The notes below the pieces were generated by a model that was not told where the DNA came from, searched no databases, and worked only from the letters and a program-made list of their open reading frames with translations. DNA of 64,000 bases from Nereocystis luetkeana (Eukaryota; Sar; Phaeophyceae; Laminariales; Laminariaceae): the NCBI GenBank assembly GCA_031213475.1, contig JARUPZ010000020.1, forward strand, positions 806,001 through 870,000. Reading direction: 5' to 3'. Of the stretch, positions 26,101 through 36,771 are shown one piece after another. Within the stretch, counting starts at the first letter, position 1; each line of letters opens with the position of its first letter. The translations under genes and the position numbers were made by a program.

Positions 26101-28151
26101 TCACCGAGTGCATGTGCTCGTAGGGACTTTTTCTTGCACAAAAAATTGATCATCAGCGGAAAGCGCGAGAGCGTGAGTTAGCTACATTCGGTGAAATCGA
26201 CGAGCAGTGGGAATGCTGAACCAACCCTATGCGCGACAAAAATAAAGGCACGTGCCGGGGGGGAGAAGGGACGATACCTGTGACCACGGCTTGTCCAGAA
26301 GATCGCTGAGGGTAAAACCTCCGACGAGTTAGGCTGGAAAGTAAAAGTGATGATTGAAAAAAAAAAAAAATGCGATACGTAGCCGAGCCTTCGAGCCAAA
26401 AGCAAACATGCCAACTACCCGAAGCCACATGTATGCTGTCCTGCGTCCTGCTCCTCACCAGCAGAAGTACCTTGACCTTAATCGCCTCGAGAGTGCCGAC
26501 CTGCTGCGGGCCATCAGCTGACTCCTGCACCCTCAGCTCAAAGGGGACTTCACGGTCATAGATGACGCGAAATCCGTCCGCTGGTAACATGCATGATACA
26601 GGTATTCACGTATAAATAATGAGAACCAAACCGGAGAGGGGAACAGGGATACCGCCCACATGAATAACTTGCATACAGTACGAGTACACGGTTAGTTTTT
26701 TTCAAGTTGTTAGCAAAGGCCTATCCGTAGTGTGAGCTACAGCTGTAGTGCAAACACTGCGACGACACAAACAAGAGGAGCGCAAGCTTGCTTGTGGTAT
26801 ATAATGGGATTCCCCCTCACGTACGTGTCTGCGCATCGAGTGAGTGGGAATCACGATCTATTGACGAAAAATCACGAGCTGGCGAAAATTTAATGACGAA
26901 ATGGCATTATTAGTCAACGAAAGTGCAGCAGCAGTCGAGGAGGCGTACAGGTAGTCAAGTACTACAGGTATACCAGGTATACCCGATTGATGTCAGGGAC
27001 AGACTTCTGCTATTATACATCTCTCTTCGAGAAGTGAACTATTAGTGTACTCGAAGTTGTTTGGTGCACCACATGTCAAACGGCATTCGCATAAATACAC
27101 AATGTGGCCCAATATGAAACGGCGTCCCCGGTGGGTATATAGTAGATGGTCCGCGAGCCTACTAAATTTTGTGAATTTTGTGGGTCTCACCGAGTGCATA
27201 CATACATACTCGTACGGACTTTTTCTTGCATAAACAAAAAATGATTAGCGGAAAGCGCGAAAGCGTGAGTTTAGCTACATTCAATGAAAAACATCGACGA
27301 GCAGTGGGAATGCTGAACCCTATGCGCGAAAAAAAATGAAGGCACGTACCGGGGGGGAAAAGGGACGACAGCTACCTACGTGTGACCACACGGGCTGTCA
27401 AGAAGAAGACCGCTGAGGGTAAAACCTACTACGAAAGTGGAAGTAAAAGTGATGATTAAAAAAGCTAAAACAAAAGACAACCTCCACGTGTGTGATGGGT
27501 GGACATCTTGGTTGGAGTGTACGACCTCAAGCGCACAGGCATAATATCGTATACGACACGTATACCAGATATAAGGTGCCAGGCATACAGCAGTGTCGGG
27601 TACCGGTACACACCTGGTACGCACATGATTTATTTGTTTGTTGTATCTGCTACTGCTGTACTGTACGGTACAACTGTAGTAGTACCTCGATGGCATGGAC
27701 GTTGTATTCTTGCGACACGGGTGTCATTGTCGCTCGAAAGGAGGGACTATAGAAGGCAGGGCGAGCCATCCTCGTTGCGAATGCAACGCTACTGCTGTTG
27801 TAGTACTTGGAGCTTCGAAAACGTTGCTTTCCGCGATATGGACATAGCAACCTGTCTGTCCGTTTCATACAGGAGTCAGTGCACTACGAGTACATACTGC
27901 TGCACCCTGCCCGGCATGTATTATATGAACACAGTGTCCTGTTCCAGAAGAAGAGTCGGGCGGCTACCCCTCCATTGCTGAATGAATCGAGTGACTAGAA
28001 CACCTACGAAGTAAGCAGCTCACCGACTGATGGATCCATCTCCTCAATGGACCCGAAGTCGAAGGTTTGGACCATGTCGCCACCCTCGGATCCCATCCTA
28101 CGACGACGATACTGTACTACGTCCGCCTTGGCTTCCGGTGGTATTTGGCAA
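18303..28151 (-). CDS. SAS-6-like (SAS6L-type) protein
   Basis: SAS-6 proteins build the ninefold cartwheel of centrioles. SAS6L proteins share the SAS-6 N-terminal fold but lack the long coiled coil, and are known from basal bodies or the apical/flagellar apparatus of protists. Exons, 5' to 3': 28151-28024, 26580-26459, 24846-24748, 20814-20662, 19767-19666, 18398-18303 (TGA). All joints agree in phase. Landmarks: FDFGSIEEMDPSV; GFRVIYDREVPFEL; VRVELSSEADLFYHYTH; DDQKLMVEFQDYPNVLIRML; ARLDFIQ joined to NMEYKFVELMSLEY; ITYRYNAMK; then a helical tail SRLALMQARLQEVNNLV ending KNPSLLLQLQ. The pattern VEF..YP...IRMLNNC plus N.EYKFVELMSL mirrors the SAS-6 head. The first coding exon upstream of 28151 was not found. 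The assignment is from motif memory, not a search. The 20815-24747 intron holds a LINE and a hAT-like element; 24847-26458 holds a SINE. Confidence 0.8.
18525..18572 (+). repeat. (GGGA)n purine tract
   Basis: Roughly 48 bases of GGGAGGGAGGG repeat in the last SAS6L intron; the minus-strand transcript carries a pyrimidine (CCCT)n tract about 130 bases before the final acceptor. Confidence 0.85.
18757..19085 (+). mobile_element. tRNA-derived SINE in partial tandem (family 3)
   Basis: The unit starts AAGGATTACCCTGGGCTGGG, then has an A-box-like TAGCTCAGTAGGTAACACC and a B-box GGGTTCGAATC at 18845-18855. A second head copy begins 260 bases later, at about 19017, and stops soon after its A box. 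Between them lies a short tail ending gagggggggagagcgttct. It has tRNA promoter boxes but no credible cloverleaf, so I call it a SINE rather than a tRNA gene. Confidence 0.7.
20116..20161 (+). repeat. (CTA)n microsatellite
   Basis: About 15 perfect CTA/ACT units inside the SAS6L intron between exons 20814-20662 and 19767-19666. Confidence 0.95.
21190..23105 (-). mobile_element. Non-LTR retrotransposon (LINE A), 5'-truncated, frame-broken
   Basis: The minus strand carries reverse transcriptase pieces in changing frames: KKGDEAD and GQAGFRPNRSCVDHVYTLG (23100-22870), FFLDAQKAYDTA (about 22850), GVAQGCTLSPNLF (about 22650), FADDFVGISETPEG with the catalytic FADD (22533-22480), then YTYLGVEISKDCSWDTHI and a C-terminal Cys-containing end MCPCGK near 21530. 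At least three frame shifts make it inactive. Its 5' end stops mid-RT at a G tract (23109) and its 3' end lies near another G tract (21170). Both junctions show a CATGAC-like word, which may be a target duplication. It lies in the SAS6L intron. Confidence 0.85.
23227..24199. mobile_element. Non-autonomous hAT-like element with GGGTC arrays, older copy
   Basis: The ends are CAGGTATTTTCGCGGGTCA and, reverse-complemented, CAGCGCTTTTCGCGGGTCA. The flanking octamers GTTATGAC and ATTACAAC match at 5 of 8 bases. Inside are arrays of GGGTC broken by units such as aagagttttcaaatctc, around a unique core at 23560-23750. It is in inverted orientation to the better preserved copy at 34658-35573. It encodes only repeat peptides (VGSGRVGSG type) and no transposase. 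Confidence 0.8.
26036..26369 (+). mobile_element. tRNA-derived SINE family 1, complete with poly(A)
   Basis: The head is GGCGTCCCCGGTGGCTTGG with a B-box GGGTTCAAGTCTCACC, followed by a body (gcggaaagcgcgagagcgtg; gcagtgggaatgctgaac; aaggcacgtgccggggggg) and a run of 13 A at 26357-26369. Copies: 27121-27466 (+), 40012-40354 (-), and a broken copy at 42430-45326 (-). Confidence 0.85.
27121..27466 (+). mobile_element. tRNA-derived SINE family 1, second copy
   Basis: Same head and body as the copy at 26036, with small indels (an extra tatatagta in the A-box region, and the B box damaged to TGGGTCTCACC). The A tail is short. It lies about 0.5 kb upstream of the SAS6L exon 26580-26459, inside the intron that precedes it. 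Confidence 0.85.
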
Positions 28152-29189
28152 CTGGCCGTGTACCTGGTATGTATTTTGTGGTCTCCCTCCGTGTCTCTCA
28201 ACGGCCCCCCGGCGTCGCTCGTAGCGTGAAGGCTGCCCAAATATGCCCAAATATGTTCGTATTGACTCAACGTTGGCGAAGCAAAAAGCTCATCCCTCAC
28301 CGGCCGGTAAATAAAGTGTCGATCGCTGCATTATTGTCGATGCATCACCATCATCGATGGCGCCTCATCGATGCATGTTTTCTTCGAAGTGCAAGCGTTA
28401 CAAAAATGCCTTCTGCCGTCTGGAAACCCTGTGAGGAGTTTGAATTTGAATTTTGAATCTTGAATCAATAATGAATGGGGGATCACTCCCCTGTCTTGAA
28501 TTTCGGAATTTCTTGGAAAATACGAAATATACCTCCTCGTATATCATACTATACTGGTACCTGGTACTGGCTGTAAAGCGTTGTCTTACCGATGTACTAC
28601 TACTACTGTAGCTACCGTTCACTCTTAAAGCTCTGCTGCAGTGTATAGTTAGTTAGATGCACATACTGTAAAATGCCATGTTATAAGATACGGCAGCAGA
28701 AGATACGCGTACTGCAACAAAGGAACGTGTACTGCTGTGTTTTTTCAACTGGCGCTAGGACCTATCGGTCAGCAGTGTAGGACACACAGCAGTCAGTAAC
28801 TACTATTGTAAGTAATTCTGTACCAATGCTGCTGTGCACGATGCTCGTACGACCGATTGATTGTGAATGCACACGATCCCGAGATGATCGGTACGGAGCA
28901 AAAAAAGCGGGTCACACACAGGTAGGTGTGTATGTACCAGGTATGTGCATAGATAGGCCAATGCCGACGACAACAACAAACATTACTGCTTGCTGTAGTA
29001 CTGAGAGTGCAGCGCGCATCTGGCGCATGCGCATAGTATGCTACCTGCTTCTGCTGTTGGCGCTGCCTGCTTCTGCTGTTGGCGCACTGTGCCGAGCACA
29101 GCTGGAGCAGTGGCATTGTTGGATCACACACAGGAATACGCAGAAGAAGCAGCAAGGAGAGAGGTAGGTAGGTGATGATACAGGTACGC

Positions 29190-29665
29190 CAGCCTGGATT
29201 TGTACGTAAAAAAGTATGAAAAAAAATCTGGTAGGCAGGTAGATGGTGAAATACGGACGGCAGGCTCCGACAAACACAACGAGCCACAGCTATACTGCGC
29301 AGATGGGTGTGTCGCGCACGCACGGCGTGTGGGCGGCAGCGTTGGACCGATGGGAGCTATCTGTGATTGTCTGTTGCGTACCTAGTGTGAGGAAAACAGA
29401 CACATAGATAGACCTGTACATCAATTTACCGATATTAATGCCTCTCGTGCTGAAAGCAGGGAAATCGTCTTATCCACTCCCGCCGGGAAAAAAACTTTGA
29501 GCGCTCGCCACGCGCCCCAGAGTGCACGGATCGCGCCGAGACCTCGACCAATGTGTCCGGCCGGGCTTCCCGTGTCCAAGCATTTGCTGTTTTGCCGAAA
29601 AGTGCTGTGTACAAAGAGAAAAGTTGGCAAAAGTACGAAAATTTGACAAACATACGTATACATAA
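29190..29665 (+). repeat. Dispersed repeat D, copy 1
   Basis: Segments such as acggacggcaggctccga, gcgctcgccacgcgcc and gaccaatgtgtccg recur at 56690-57220 in the same order and orientation, and in part at 56440-56580. No coding function is recognised. It ends where the (TTG)n tail of LINE B starts. Confidence 0.7.
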
Positions 29666-29671
29666 CACTGA

Positions 29672-29708
<37 letters not shown>

Positions 29709-30925
29709 ATAGTTGTTCTCACATTAACTCATCGCCACAATACAATGCAGTCCGTGGTCGCAGGACAGGCTCCAATAATACCTCTGGAGTGGAAGACATA
29801 ACAAGCAAATAATAGTACAAGCAAAAAGTAGTACACACAAAAATAACTGAAGCACATCTACACTTCAGACAAAAACATGAAACAAGGAGGTCCGCGCGCG
29901 TAGGTATCAGATACATGCGGTGCGCTGTACAAGTCGCCACCGAAACCGAGAGGACCACATACTACCCAGAAATAATAGACCGGATGAAAACAACAACTCG
30001 ACGTCGAAAAATCGAAATCAAAAATCGAAAAAAAACACACACACATATGTCATCCAAGAGGGAAGAGAGAGAAAAAAAGTTCAAGTCAGGCAAGGACGCG
30101 ATATAAAGCAAGAAATCAAGAAAGGACACACAAGAGAATGGGCAATTTTTCGCAGATTTCAGGCTCGCACGCATCGCGAGGGGTGTAAAACAGAGGCAAA
30201 AAACAAAAAAACAAGCATATGCACTCCACCACTAAGGACCCCAGGGAAGCGAAAAGAGACTCCCAATAGCAGACCAAAAAAACTAAAAAAGAAGATGAAG
30301 CGAAGCAAAAAAAAAAGCAAAAAAACAAGGGCGGACAGCGAAAAGGACAAAAGCAAAACGGAAGATACGAACAGAGACACAAAGAGGTACAAACGGGAAA
30401 GAAAGAAAGATAAAACAGAAGGGACAAAAAGGGACAAACACGGGCGGGGGGGAAAGAAAATACGAAAGGCAGGCACTGGAGCATACAGACACGCAAAGTT
30501 GCCCAGGTGGCACCATGCTAGCTACTTGGGTCCCAAAGAAGGGAGTGTATCATGACGTTGATGGCCATACCCAGGCTTCAGTCTGTGGGGCAGACCGCCT
30601 CCCCCCCCCTCCCCTCCCCCCCCCCCCCCCCATTCCCCCTCGTCCCCCTTTCGCCCCCCCCCTCTTCCCTGCCATTCTGCGCACGCGTGTAGGCGTCAAC
30701 GGTTGTGGTCGTGGTTGCAGCTGTCCTATGCCGTTCTGCCGATGCCTCCTTCTCATCCTTATGCCATTTCCGCATGAAGGCCTCCGCCCCTTCCTCGACC
30801 CGTCGCAACCATCTGCCGGCTTTCTGTGCTGCCTCGCGCCACCCTTCCAGCTTGATGCCGAACTCCTTGAGGTCCTCCTCAAGGTACCTCATCCAGTCCC
30901 ACTCCTGTCCTCCGGAGTAACCCTT
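29672..30925 (-). mobile_element. LINE B 3' part: C-terminus, 3'UTR and (CAA)n tail
   Basis: On the minus strand this continues the LINE B protein (SGGQEWDWMRYLEEDLKE..., EEGAEAFMRKWH), then an about 0.85-kb A/T-biased 3'UTR, ending in a CAA repeat (TTG at 29672-29709 on the plus strand). The copy at 48114-49245 shows the same order without the insertion found here at 30926-32124. Confidence 0.85.
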
Positions 30926-30944
30926 GCACACCTCGGACAGATCA

Positions 30945-31425
30945 GCTCACCGTAGCTCGAGCTAGCTCTTTTCGGGGGTAGCTCACCAGTGAGCTATATG
31001 AGCTACATGAGCTAGCTCGTCCGCCCCCGGCTTGAGCTATAGGCGGTAGCTCATCTGCGCATGTTTTCAAAGCTTGAGCTCTAGAGGACAGCTCATCTGC
31101 ACATAAATGCCCAGTGTGAGCTATAGGAGCTACATGAGCTAGCTCGTCTGCCCCCGAGATGAGCTATAGGCGGTAGCTCATCTGCACATGTTTCGAAGGC
31201 TTGAGCTATAGGCGGTAGCTCATCTGCACATGTTTTCAAAGCTTGAGCTATAGGCGGTAGCTCATCTGCCCATGTTTTCAAAGCTTGAGCTATAGGCGAT
31301 AGCTTATCTGGACATGTTTTCAAAGCTTGAGCTATAGGCGGTAGCTCATCTGCACCTGTTTTCAAAGCATGAGCTATAGGCAATAGCTCATCTGCACACA
31401 TTTTCAAGGTTTGAGCTCCTCTGCT
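30945..31425 (+). repeat. 42-base minisatellite (GAGCTATAGGCGGTAGCTCA)
   Basis: Around eight units of roughly 42 bases, each with GAGCTATAGGCGGTAGCTCA then TCTGCACATGTTTTCAAAGC. Each unit contains a short inverted repeat (TGAGCTA/TAGCTCA). The minus strand is open through it as a 14-residue repeat, which is a consequence of unit length rather than evidence of a gene. Confidence 0.9.
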
Positions 31426-31650
31426 TGTATTTTTTGGCGATGTAGATGGTTTTCTGTTTCTGCCTCTCTCTGTCTCTTCTTCCTTGCACCGTATGGTAGG
31501 CTGTAGCCACGAAAGCCATGTTTAAGGAACGGTGTGTACGGATTGAGATGATGCTGATATTCAATATAGCCTTATTAACGGGCGGTGGGCGGGTTGGACG
31601 GGTTGACTTTTCGCTGGCGTTGCAGCGTACCACTAGTAGTAGCCTTGTTA

Positions 31651-31848
31651 TTACGGGGTACCATAGTTAACAGGACCTATGGTATACATAAAAACCTATT
31701 ATGTGTTTAACCATTTTTGCTAACAATATTTGGTCATTACGGGGGGCCATAGTTAACAGGACCAAATATTGTTGGCAAAAATGGTTAAACATATACCAGG
31801 TAGGTTTTTAAGTGTACCATAGGTCCTGTTAACTATGGTCCCCCGTAA
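31651..31848. mobile_element. Hairpin MITE flanked by TA (Tc1/mariner-like)
   Basis: The 198-base element begins TTACGGGGTACCATAGTTAA and ends with its near complement, flanked on each side by TA (31649-31650 and 31849-31850). The two halves pair over most of their length. A third copy of the terminal word sits near the centre (attacggggggccatag, about 31736). A TA target duplication is the Tc1/mariner signature. Non-coding. Confidence 0.8.
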
Positions 31849-32124
31849 TAGTCATATATTGTATTTTTAGAAGTCAAGTATGAGTATGCGAATAAATGCT
31901 AATAATAACATTAATAAAGATTATTTTTTAATACTGATAGCCTCTAAACTTAAACTTACCTTTAACCTCGGACAGATCATGAGCTAGCTCATCTGCATGG
32001 TAAGCTCTCCAACCGATTTGTAGATAATGTTAATGCTATTCCTATACATACACATACTCGTATACAATCGCACTTGCCCCCAAGGGCGGGCTTTGTCGGC
32101 TACTCAACTTATATGCATACGTTG

Positions 32125-34080
32125 ACCCTTACCCCCAACCATCTCCCCAAACATCACCCTCTTTGGCAGACCCTCCTCTCCCATGCGTGTCACAAAGCCC
32201 GCAAACAAGAGCCTACGTCTGCGTACCGTCGTCTCAACGCCCTCAGAGTTTGTCCTGAGAAGCGCGCTAGCATAGGATAGAATGTGGTCTTCGCGCTTTC
32301 GTTTTCGCCAGCCGATGCATCGGAGGAGCCGATGCATCGGAGGAGCATCTTGTGGTGGACCTCTCGTAGCCTACCGTAATCGGTCTTGCTCGGGCTCCAA
32401 GTAACGCAACCGTAGAGCAACGTTTCGATCACCTCGGCTCTCAGTATTCGCACCTTCAGGCGTAGGCGCACACACGGGCGGTCATAGATTTCCATCTTAT
32501 ACCGGCCGAGGCATGCCCATACCCTCTGGAGCCGACGCGTTACCTCGACACTTCTGCTCGTCCAATCTGCGCTGATAGCCCCGCCCAAATATACAAACTC
32601 AGTATTTTGTTGGTACCCTTGGCCGGCTGCGGTGACGGTGAACGGCACGTTCCCCCCATCTTTCGTTTGCAGACACATTATCTCCGTCTTGGCCTCCGAG
32701 ACCGTCAGGCCGAAAGCGGCACATGTAGACACGATCACCGTCATCATCCTCTCCAGGCCGTTAGGTGATCTCGATATTATGCCCGCATCGTCAGCATACA
32801 GCATAGCCCACAGTGTCTGGGCCTCTTTATCATTCGCCTGTCCGTCGGCGTGCCCGGCCCGTGCGATCCCCCTCTTCTTTTTCTTCTTCTCCTGCTTTCG
32901 TTGGAGTTGCACCAAGCTGTCCGTGATGGCTTTATCAGCAGCGAAATGTTCCTCCGCCACACGCAGCACCGCTGTGAAAAACATGTTGAACAACAATGGC
33001 GCGAGCACACACCCTTACCGTAGGCCCTGTTTCAGGTCGAACATATCTGAGCACTCACCGTCATCCAGCCGCACGCATGCTCGCATGCCGTCGTAGAATT
33101 GGCGGATAATGGTGAGCATTCTAGGTAGCACGCCAAAGCGAGCGAAGACAGCCCACATGAGGGTTCGGTCGACGGAGTCATAGGCTTTGAAGAGGTCGAC
33201 AAAGTACATGAACTGCGGAGTGTCCTTCGTCCTTGCCAATTCCTGCAAGCGTCGCACCACGAACATCATGTCGACCGTCGACCGTTCGGGCCTAAAGCCA
33301 CACTGCTCCTCTGGCAGGATGCCTTCCCGTTCGCAGTAGTCGCTGAGGCGGCGCGCAATGACTTTGAGGAGTACTTTGTCGGCATGCGCGACAAGGGAAA
33401 TGCCACGATAGTTACCACATTCCGTCCTGTCTTTCTTCTTGTGCAACACCTTAATCGTTGCATCCTTCCATTGCTGCGGCACGACCCATCCCCTCCACAC
33501 AGCGACGATAATCTCGTAGAAGCTTCCCAAGGTGTTCGAGTCTCCTTCGTCGGCCAGGACCTTCAGAAGTTCAGTTGCGAGACCATCAGGCCCAACCGCC
33601 TTGCGGTTCGCCATCGCCCTGATTGCGTCTTCCACCTCGTATCTAGACGGCACGTCGTCCAGCGGACTGCACGAGGGCCAGACCTTGAGCTCGTCGACGA
33701 TAGTCGGGTCGAGGGTCGATGACTTGGTGTTTAGCAGCTTATGGAACCACCTTACCCATCGTTCCCGGATGAAGCCTGTCTCGCAGTAATCTACCTTCCT
33801 CGTCCCTGATGTACTGAGAATGGGAAATCCTCTTCCCTTCCACATCCATCCCCTTAAGGTGCTTGTAGAACCCAAATTGATCGCCTTCTTGGATACGCCT
33901 TTCGAGTTGACGGACGTATTATTCGAAGAACTTCTGCACTCCGTCCGTCCTCGCACGTTTGAGCTGTTTAGTGGCACAATCTTCACAGTTTTTCGCAGAT
34001 TTTTGTCTTTCGGGTTAGCACGTAGTTGCGTCCTCGCATATTCCTTCACATAACTTATACCTTCTTCGTACCATTCACGA
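32125..34080 (-). mobile_element. LINE B reverse transcriptase region
   Basis: Minus-strand non-LTR reverse transcriptase, nearly intact: [73 protein letters not shown], the catalytic YADDAGII near 32790, and the thumb region TEFVYLGGAIS and LLYGCVTWSPSK. It is inactivated by a TAA stop at 33015-33017 just before GCVLAPLLF, by a 17-base tandem duplication near 32313-32345 that shifts frame, and by a break near 33840. The 5' part, including any endonuclease domain, is missing. Confidence 0.9.
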
Positions 34081-34657
34081 CTTTCCCGGCATAAAAACTA
34101 TATTCCTTACCATTCAGAGATCCATACCCAGTGATAAACGATACATATCCTATATATCATGTACCTGGTACCACTTACCCAGGAAGAACGATATAACTAC
34201 CATATAATTTGGTACTCCCTTACACGTCCCCAACAGTAGTATGTATGATATACGACTTTCTTTACCCGGAACGAATAAAAAAAATCCAGTCGAACATGAA
34301 CATATCTCCATTTGTACGATTAATAACGTATTTCGACCGACAGGTGCATCCAATTGCAAGAAGAGAAAACTAATCCTCCTACAAATACCTTCCACAAACA
34401 CTCCACATAACCTCCCGCCCGCCAAGTAGCCGCCTCACTAAAAAGCTCCATCGGACGAGATACCTGTCTGTCAACTTCACGACATTCTCGCAACATAAAT
34501 ACACCCTAGACCCCGACTCCCTCCAAACCGTTGAAATAAGCGGTATTCATATACTCGTATATATATGGTATTTGTCCAGTTGCTCTTCTGGGCATGCCTA
34601 CATCGAACACGGAGCGCAACGAAGCGTAGTGGGTGTCGTATTCGGCGGTAATATTTC

Positions 34658-35573
34658 CAGGGCTTTTCGCGGGTCAGGTCAAACCTCTCGGGTCGGGTCG
34701 GGTCGGGTCGGGTCAGCTGACCCGACCCGACCCGCGAAATTTTTGAGGCATGTTGACTTGACCCGACCCGACCCGCGAGATTTTGAAAGCCTCTTGACCC
34801 GACCCGACCCGACCCGTGAGTTTTGAAAATCTCCTGACCCGGCCCGACCCGACCCGTGAGATTTCAAAACTTCCTGACCCGACCCGACCCGACCCGCCAC
34901 CTTCCGATTGACCCGTGAGACACGGGTTTCATGCGGGTCGGGTCACCTTGACCCGCGAGACCATTTATCTTGACCCGCAGGTTCGACCCGCGGATGTGGC
35001 CCATGGGTCGGGACTTCAAAAACCATTTAGTGTTCATTTTAGTGCCTCGCAGCGATATATAACCTGGCTGTAGTGGGTATAGATGGATGCGGGCATGCGT
35101 ATACGAATTTGACGGTGTTTTAATGTTTTAATGTGATACCAAAGGAGTATTATAGAGTATTGGTACGAGAGAAGCCGTTGGGTAAGAGAGCGGGAAATGA
35201 TTCAAGTGTCGGATCCGCGAGCCGAATGCGCGGGTCCGACTCGCGGGTCAGTAGAAAACAACTCGCGGCTCATGCTGGCCCGACACGCGAGAGACCCGCT
35301 TCTCGCGGGTCGTGACCTGACCCGACACGTGAGATTTTCATCACCTCTTGACCCGACCCGACCCGACCCGACCCGACCCGACCCGACCCGTGAGATTTGA
35401 AAAACTCTTGACCCGACCTGACCCGACCCACGAGATTTGAAAACCTCTTGACCCGACCCGACCCGACCCGTGAGATTTTGAACACTTGCTGACCCGACCC
35501 GACCCGACCCGTGACATTTTGAAGACCACGTGACCCGACCCGCGGGTCGGGTCATGACCCGCGAAAAGCCCTG
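34658..35573. mobile_element. Non-autonomous hAT-like element with GGGTC arrays
   Basis: The terminal inverted repeats CAGGGCTTTTCGCGGGTCA are perfect at both ends, flanked by an exact 8-base duplication AATATTTC (34650-34657 and 35574-35581). Eight-base duplications and CAGGG ends are the mark of hAT transposons. About three quarters of the 916 bases are GACCC arrays broken by short spacers around a unique core of about 200 bases (35000-35210) shared with the copy at 23227-24199. No transposase is encoded. Confidence 0.88.
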
Positions 35574-35952
35574 AATATTTCTAACCAAAACACAAAAATA
35601 CGACTTTCAACTATTAAAAATACCAGGTGGGGGGCGGGGGGGTGGTATTCACATATATCATCCAGAAAAAACAAAACAATACCTGGTACCAGGTACTCGC
35701 GTACTCGTACGTATCGTCCAGTATGAACCTCACTACCGCATATTTCGCGCGTACTCGTACGTACCTGTAATATGAACCAATTCACGAATTTCTACCCTCG
35801 TCGTGGAAAGAAACAAGCTTCACATTGTAAATAATAGTGGATCGAACACCTACCATCACGAGTGCAAATGCTATCTCCTCGCCCCGCGTGTTGCCGGACC
35901 CAAAAAGGGGTCCAGCGGACGATCCAACCACGCCTGCCCCATCCACGACCTC

Positions 35953-35955
<3 letters not shown>

Positions 35956-35984
<29 letters not shown>

Positions 35985-35999
35985 CTTCCGCGGCTGCTG

Positions 36000-36039
<40 letters not shown>

Positions 36040-36040
36040 C
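35956..36040 (+). repeat. CTG repeats inside an open but unassigned region
   Basis: Two CTG runs (about 35956-35982 and 36003-36039) separated by gccttccgcggctgctgctc. Long open frames cover 35792-36343 on both strands because of the triplets (poly-Gln/Ser on the minus strand, poly-Ala/Leu/Cys on the plus). A polyglutamine exon on the minus strand is possible, but I see no partner exon or known domain. Confidence 0.6.
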
Positions 36041-36410
36041 GTCGTGTGCACGCGACTGCTGTGTCACGCAACTTGTTGCCGATGCAGACGTGTGTCCCCT
36101 TCGTTGATACGTAGCACTGCTGCAGCAGCACCCGATTTCTCCTACGTCCGCTCCCTCGACCACTACCACACCGTAGTCGAGTGCGCGCATCTCGTACGCG
36201 GCTTTTCCGGCCATGCCACATGGGTGGCCGGGTGCACACGGCCTGGCTCACCGTGCGACTTCACGCGAAAATGTGCAGATATGACCCCCATCCCCACAGT
36301 TCCTAGCCCCACCACAATCTCCCTGAGTGGGGTGCGCACGTAAAATTTCGCACGACTTGTTGAGGCGTTCTACGATATAGAGGTTCATGGGTTGTTGAGG
36401 CGTTCTACGG

Positions 36411-36530
36411 AAGGGAGGTAGACTTGGTGCATGGGTTTCCTTTTGTTTCCGAGGTTTTCTTCTTTCGGGAAAGTTATGAGTGATCCATGTTGAAGATCAT
36501 GCTGCACATTGTCGGATGGCAAAATAAATA
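36411..36530 (+). mobile_element. 3'-end fragment of the retroelement at 38200-39335
   Basis: ggaagggaggtagacttggt through cattgtcggatggcaaaata is nearly identical to 39150-39265. It keeps only the 3' end of the element, as in 5'-truncated retroposition. Confidence 0.75.
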
Positions 36531-36771
36531 ATAATATAGAGGTTCACCCTGAATTTTCTGGAGCTCCTCACTTAAGGACCTCCACACCTCACCCGAACAC
36601 TGACTTCAGAAACATAAACCTGCATCCCGAGGAATAATCCCATGGCCCAAGTATGCAACTACGCCAATTTTCGACACAAGCTTGCCATTCCGACGATTTT
36701 GGGTTGAGGAGCCCCGTCGTTCAGAAAACGTTTTAACGGAAATGTGCTACCTCTATCGTAGAACGCGTCTT

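Larger units (their letters stand above)
30926..32124. mobile_element. 1.2-kb insertion splitting LINE B
   Basis: Compared with the uninterrupted copy near 48430, LINE B is split here, with ACCCTT repeated on both sides (30920-30925 and 32125-32130), a six-base target duplication. The insert contains a minisatellite, a TA-flanked hairpin MITE at 31651-31848, and the word cctcggacagatca near both ends. No protein is recognised in it. Confidence 0.75.

Noticed and set aside
26153-26590. ATG at 26588-26590 as the SAS6L start
   Set aside because: An acceptor at 26582-26581 joins in phase to exon 28151-28024, whose sequence fits the same protein, so the ATG is more likely intronic. It remains a fallback if that joint is wrong.
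28793-29323. 176-codon minus-strand frame
   Set aside because: Composition is repeat-like, it overlaps dispersed repeat D and a short tctgctgttggcgc tandem repeat, and no domain is seen.
30515-30955. 146-codon plus-strand proline-rich frame
   Set aside because: It is antisense to the LINE B C-terminus and its C-rich tract.
31093-31407. 104-codon minus-strand frame of 14-residue repeats
   Set aside because: The 42-base unit is a multiple of three, so the frame stays open by arithmetic. It lies in a transposon insertion.
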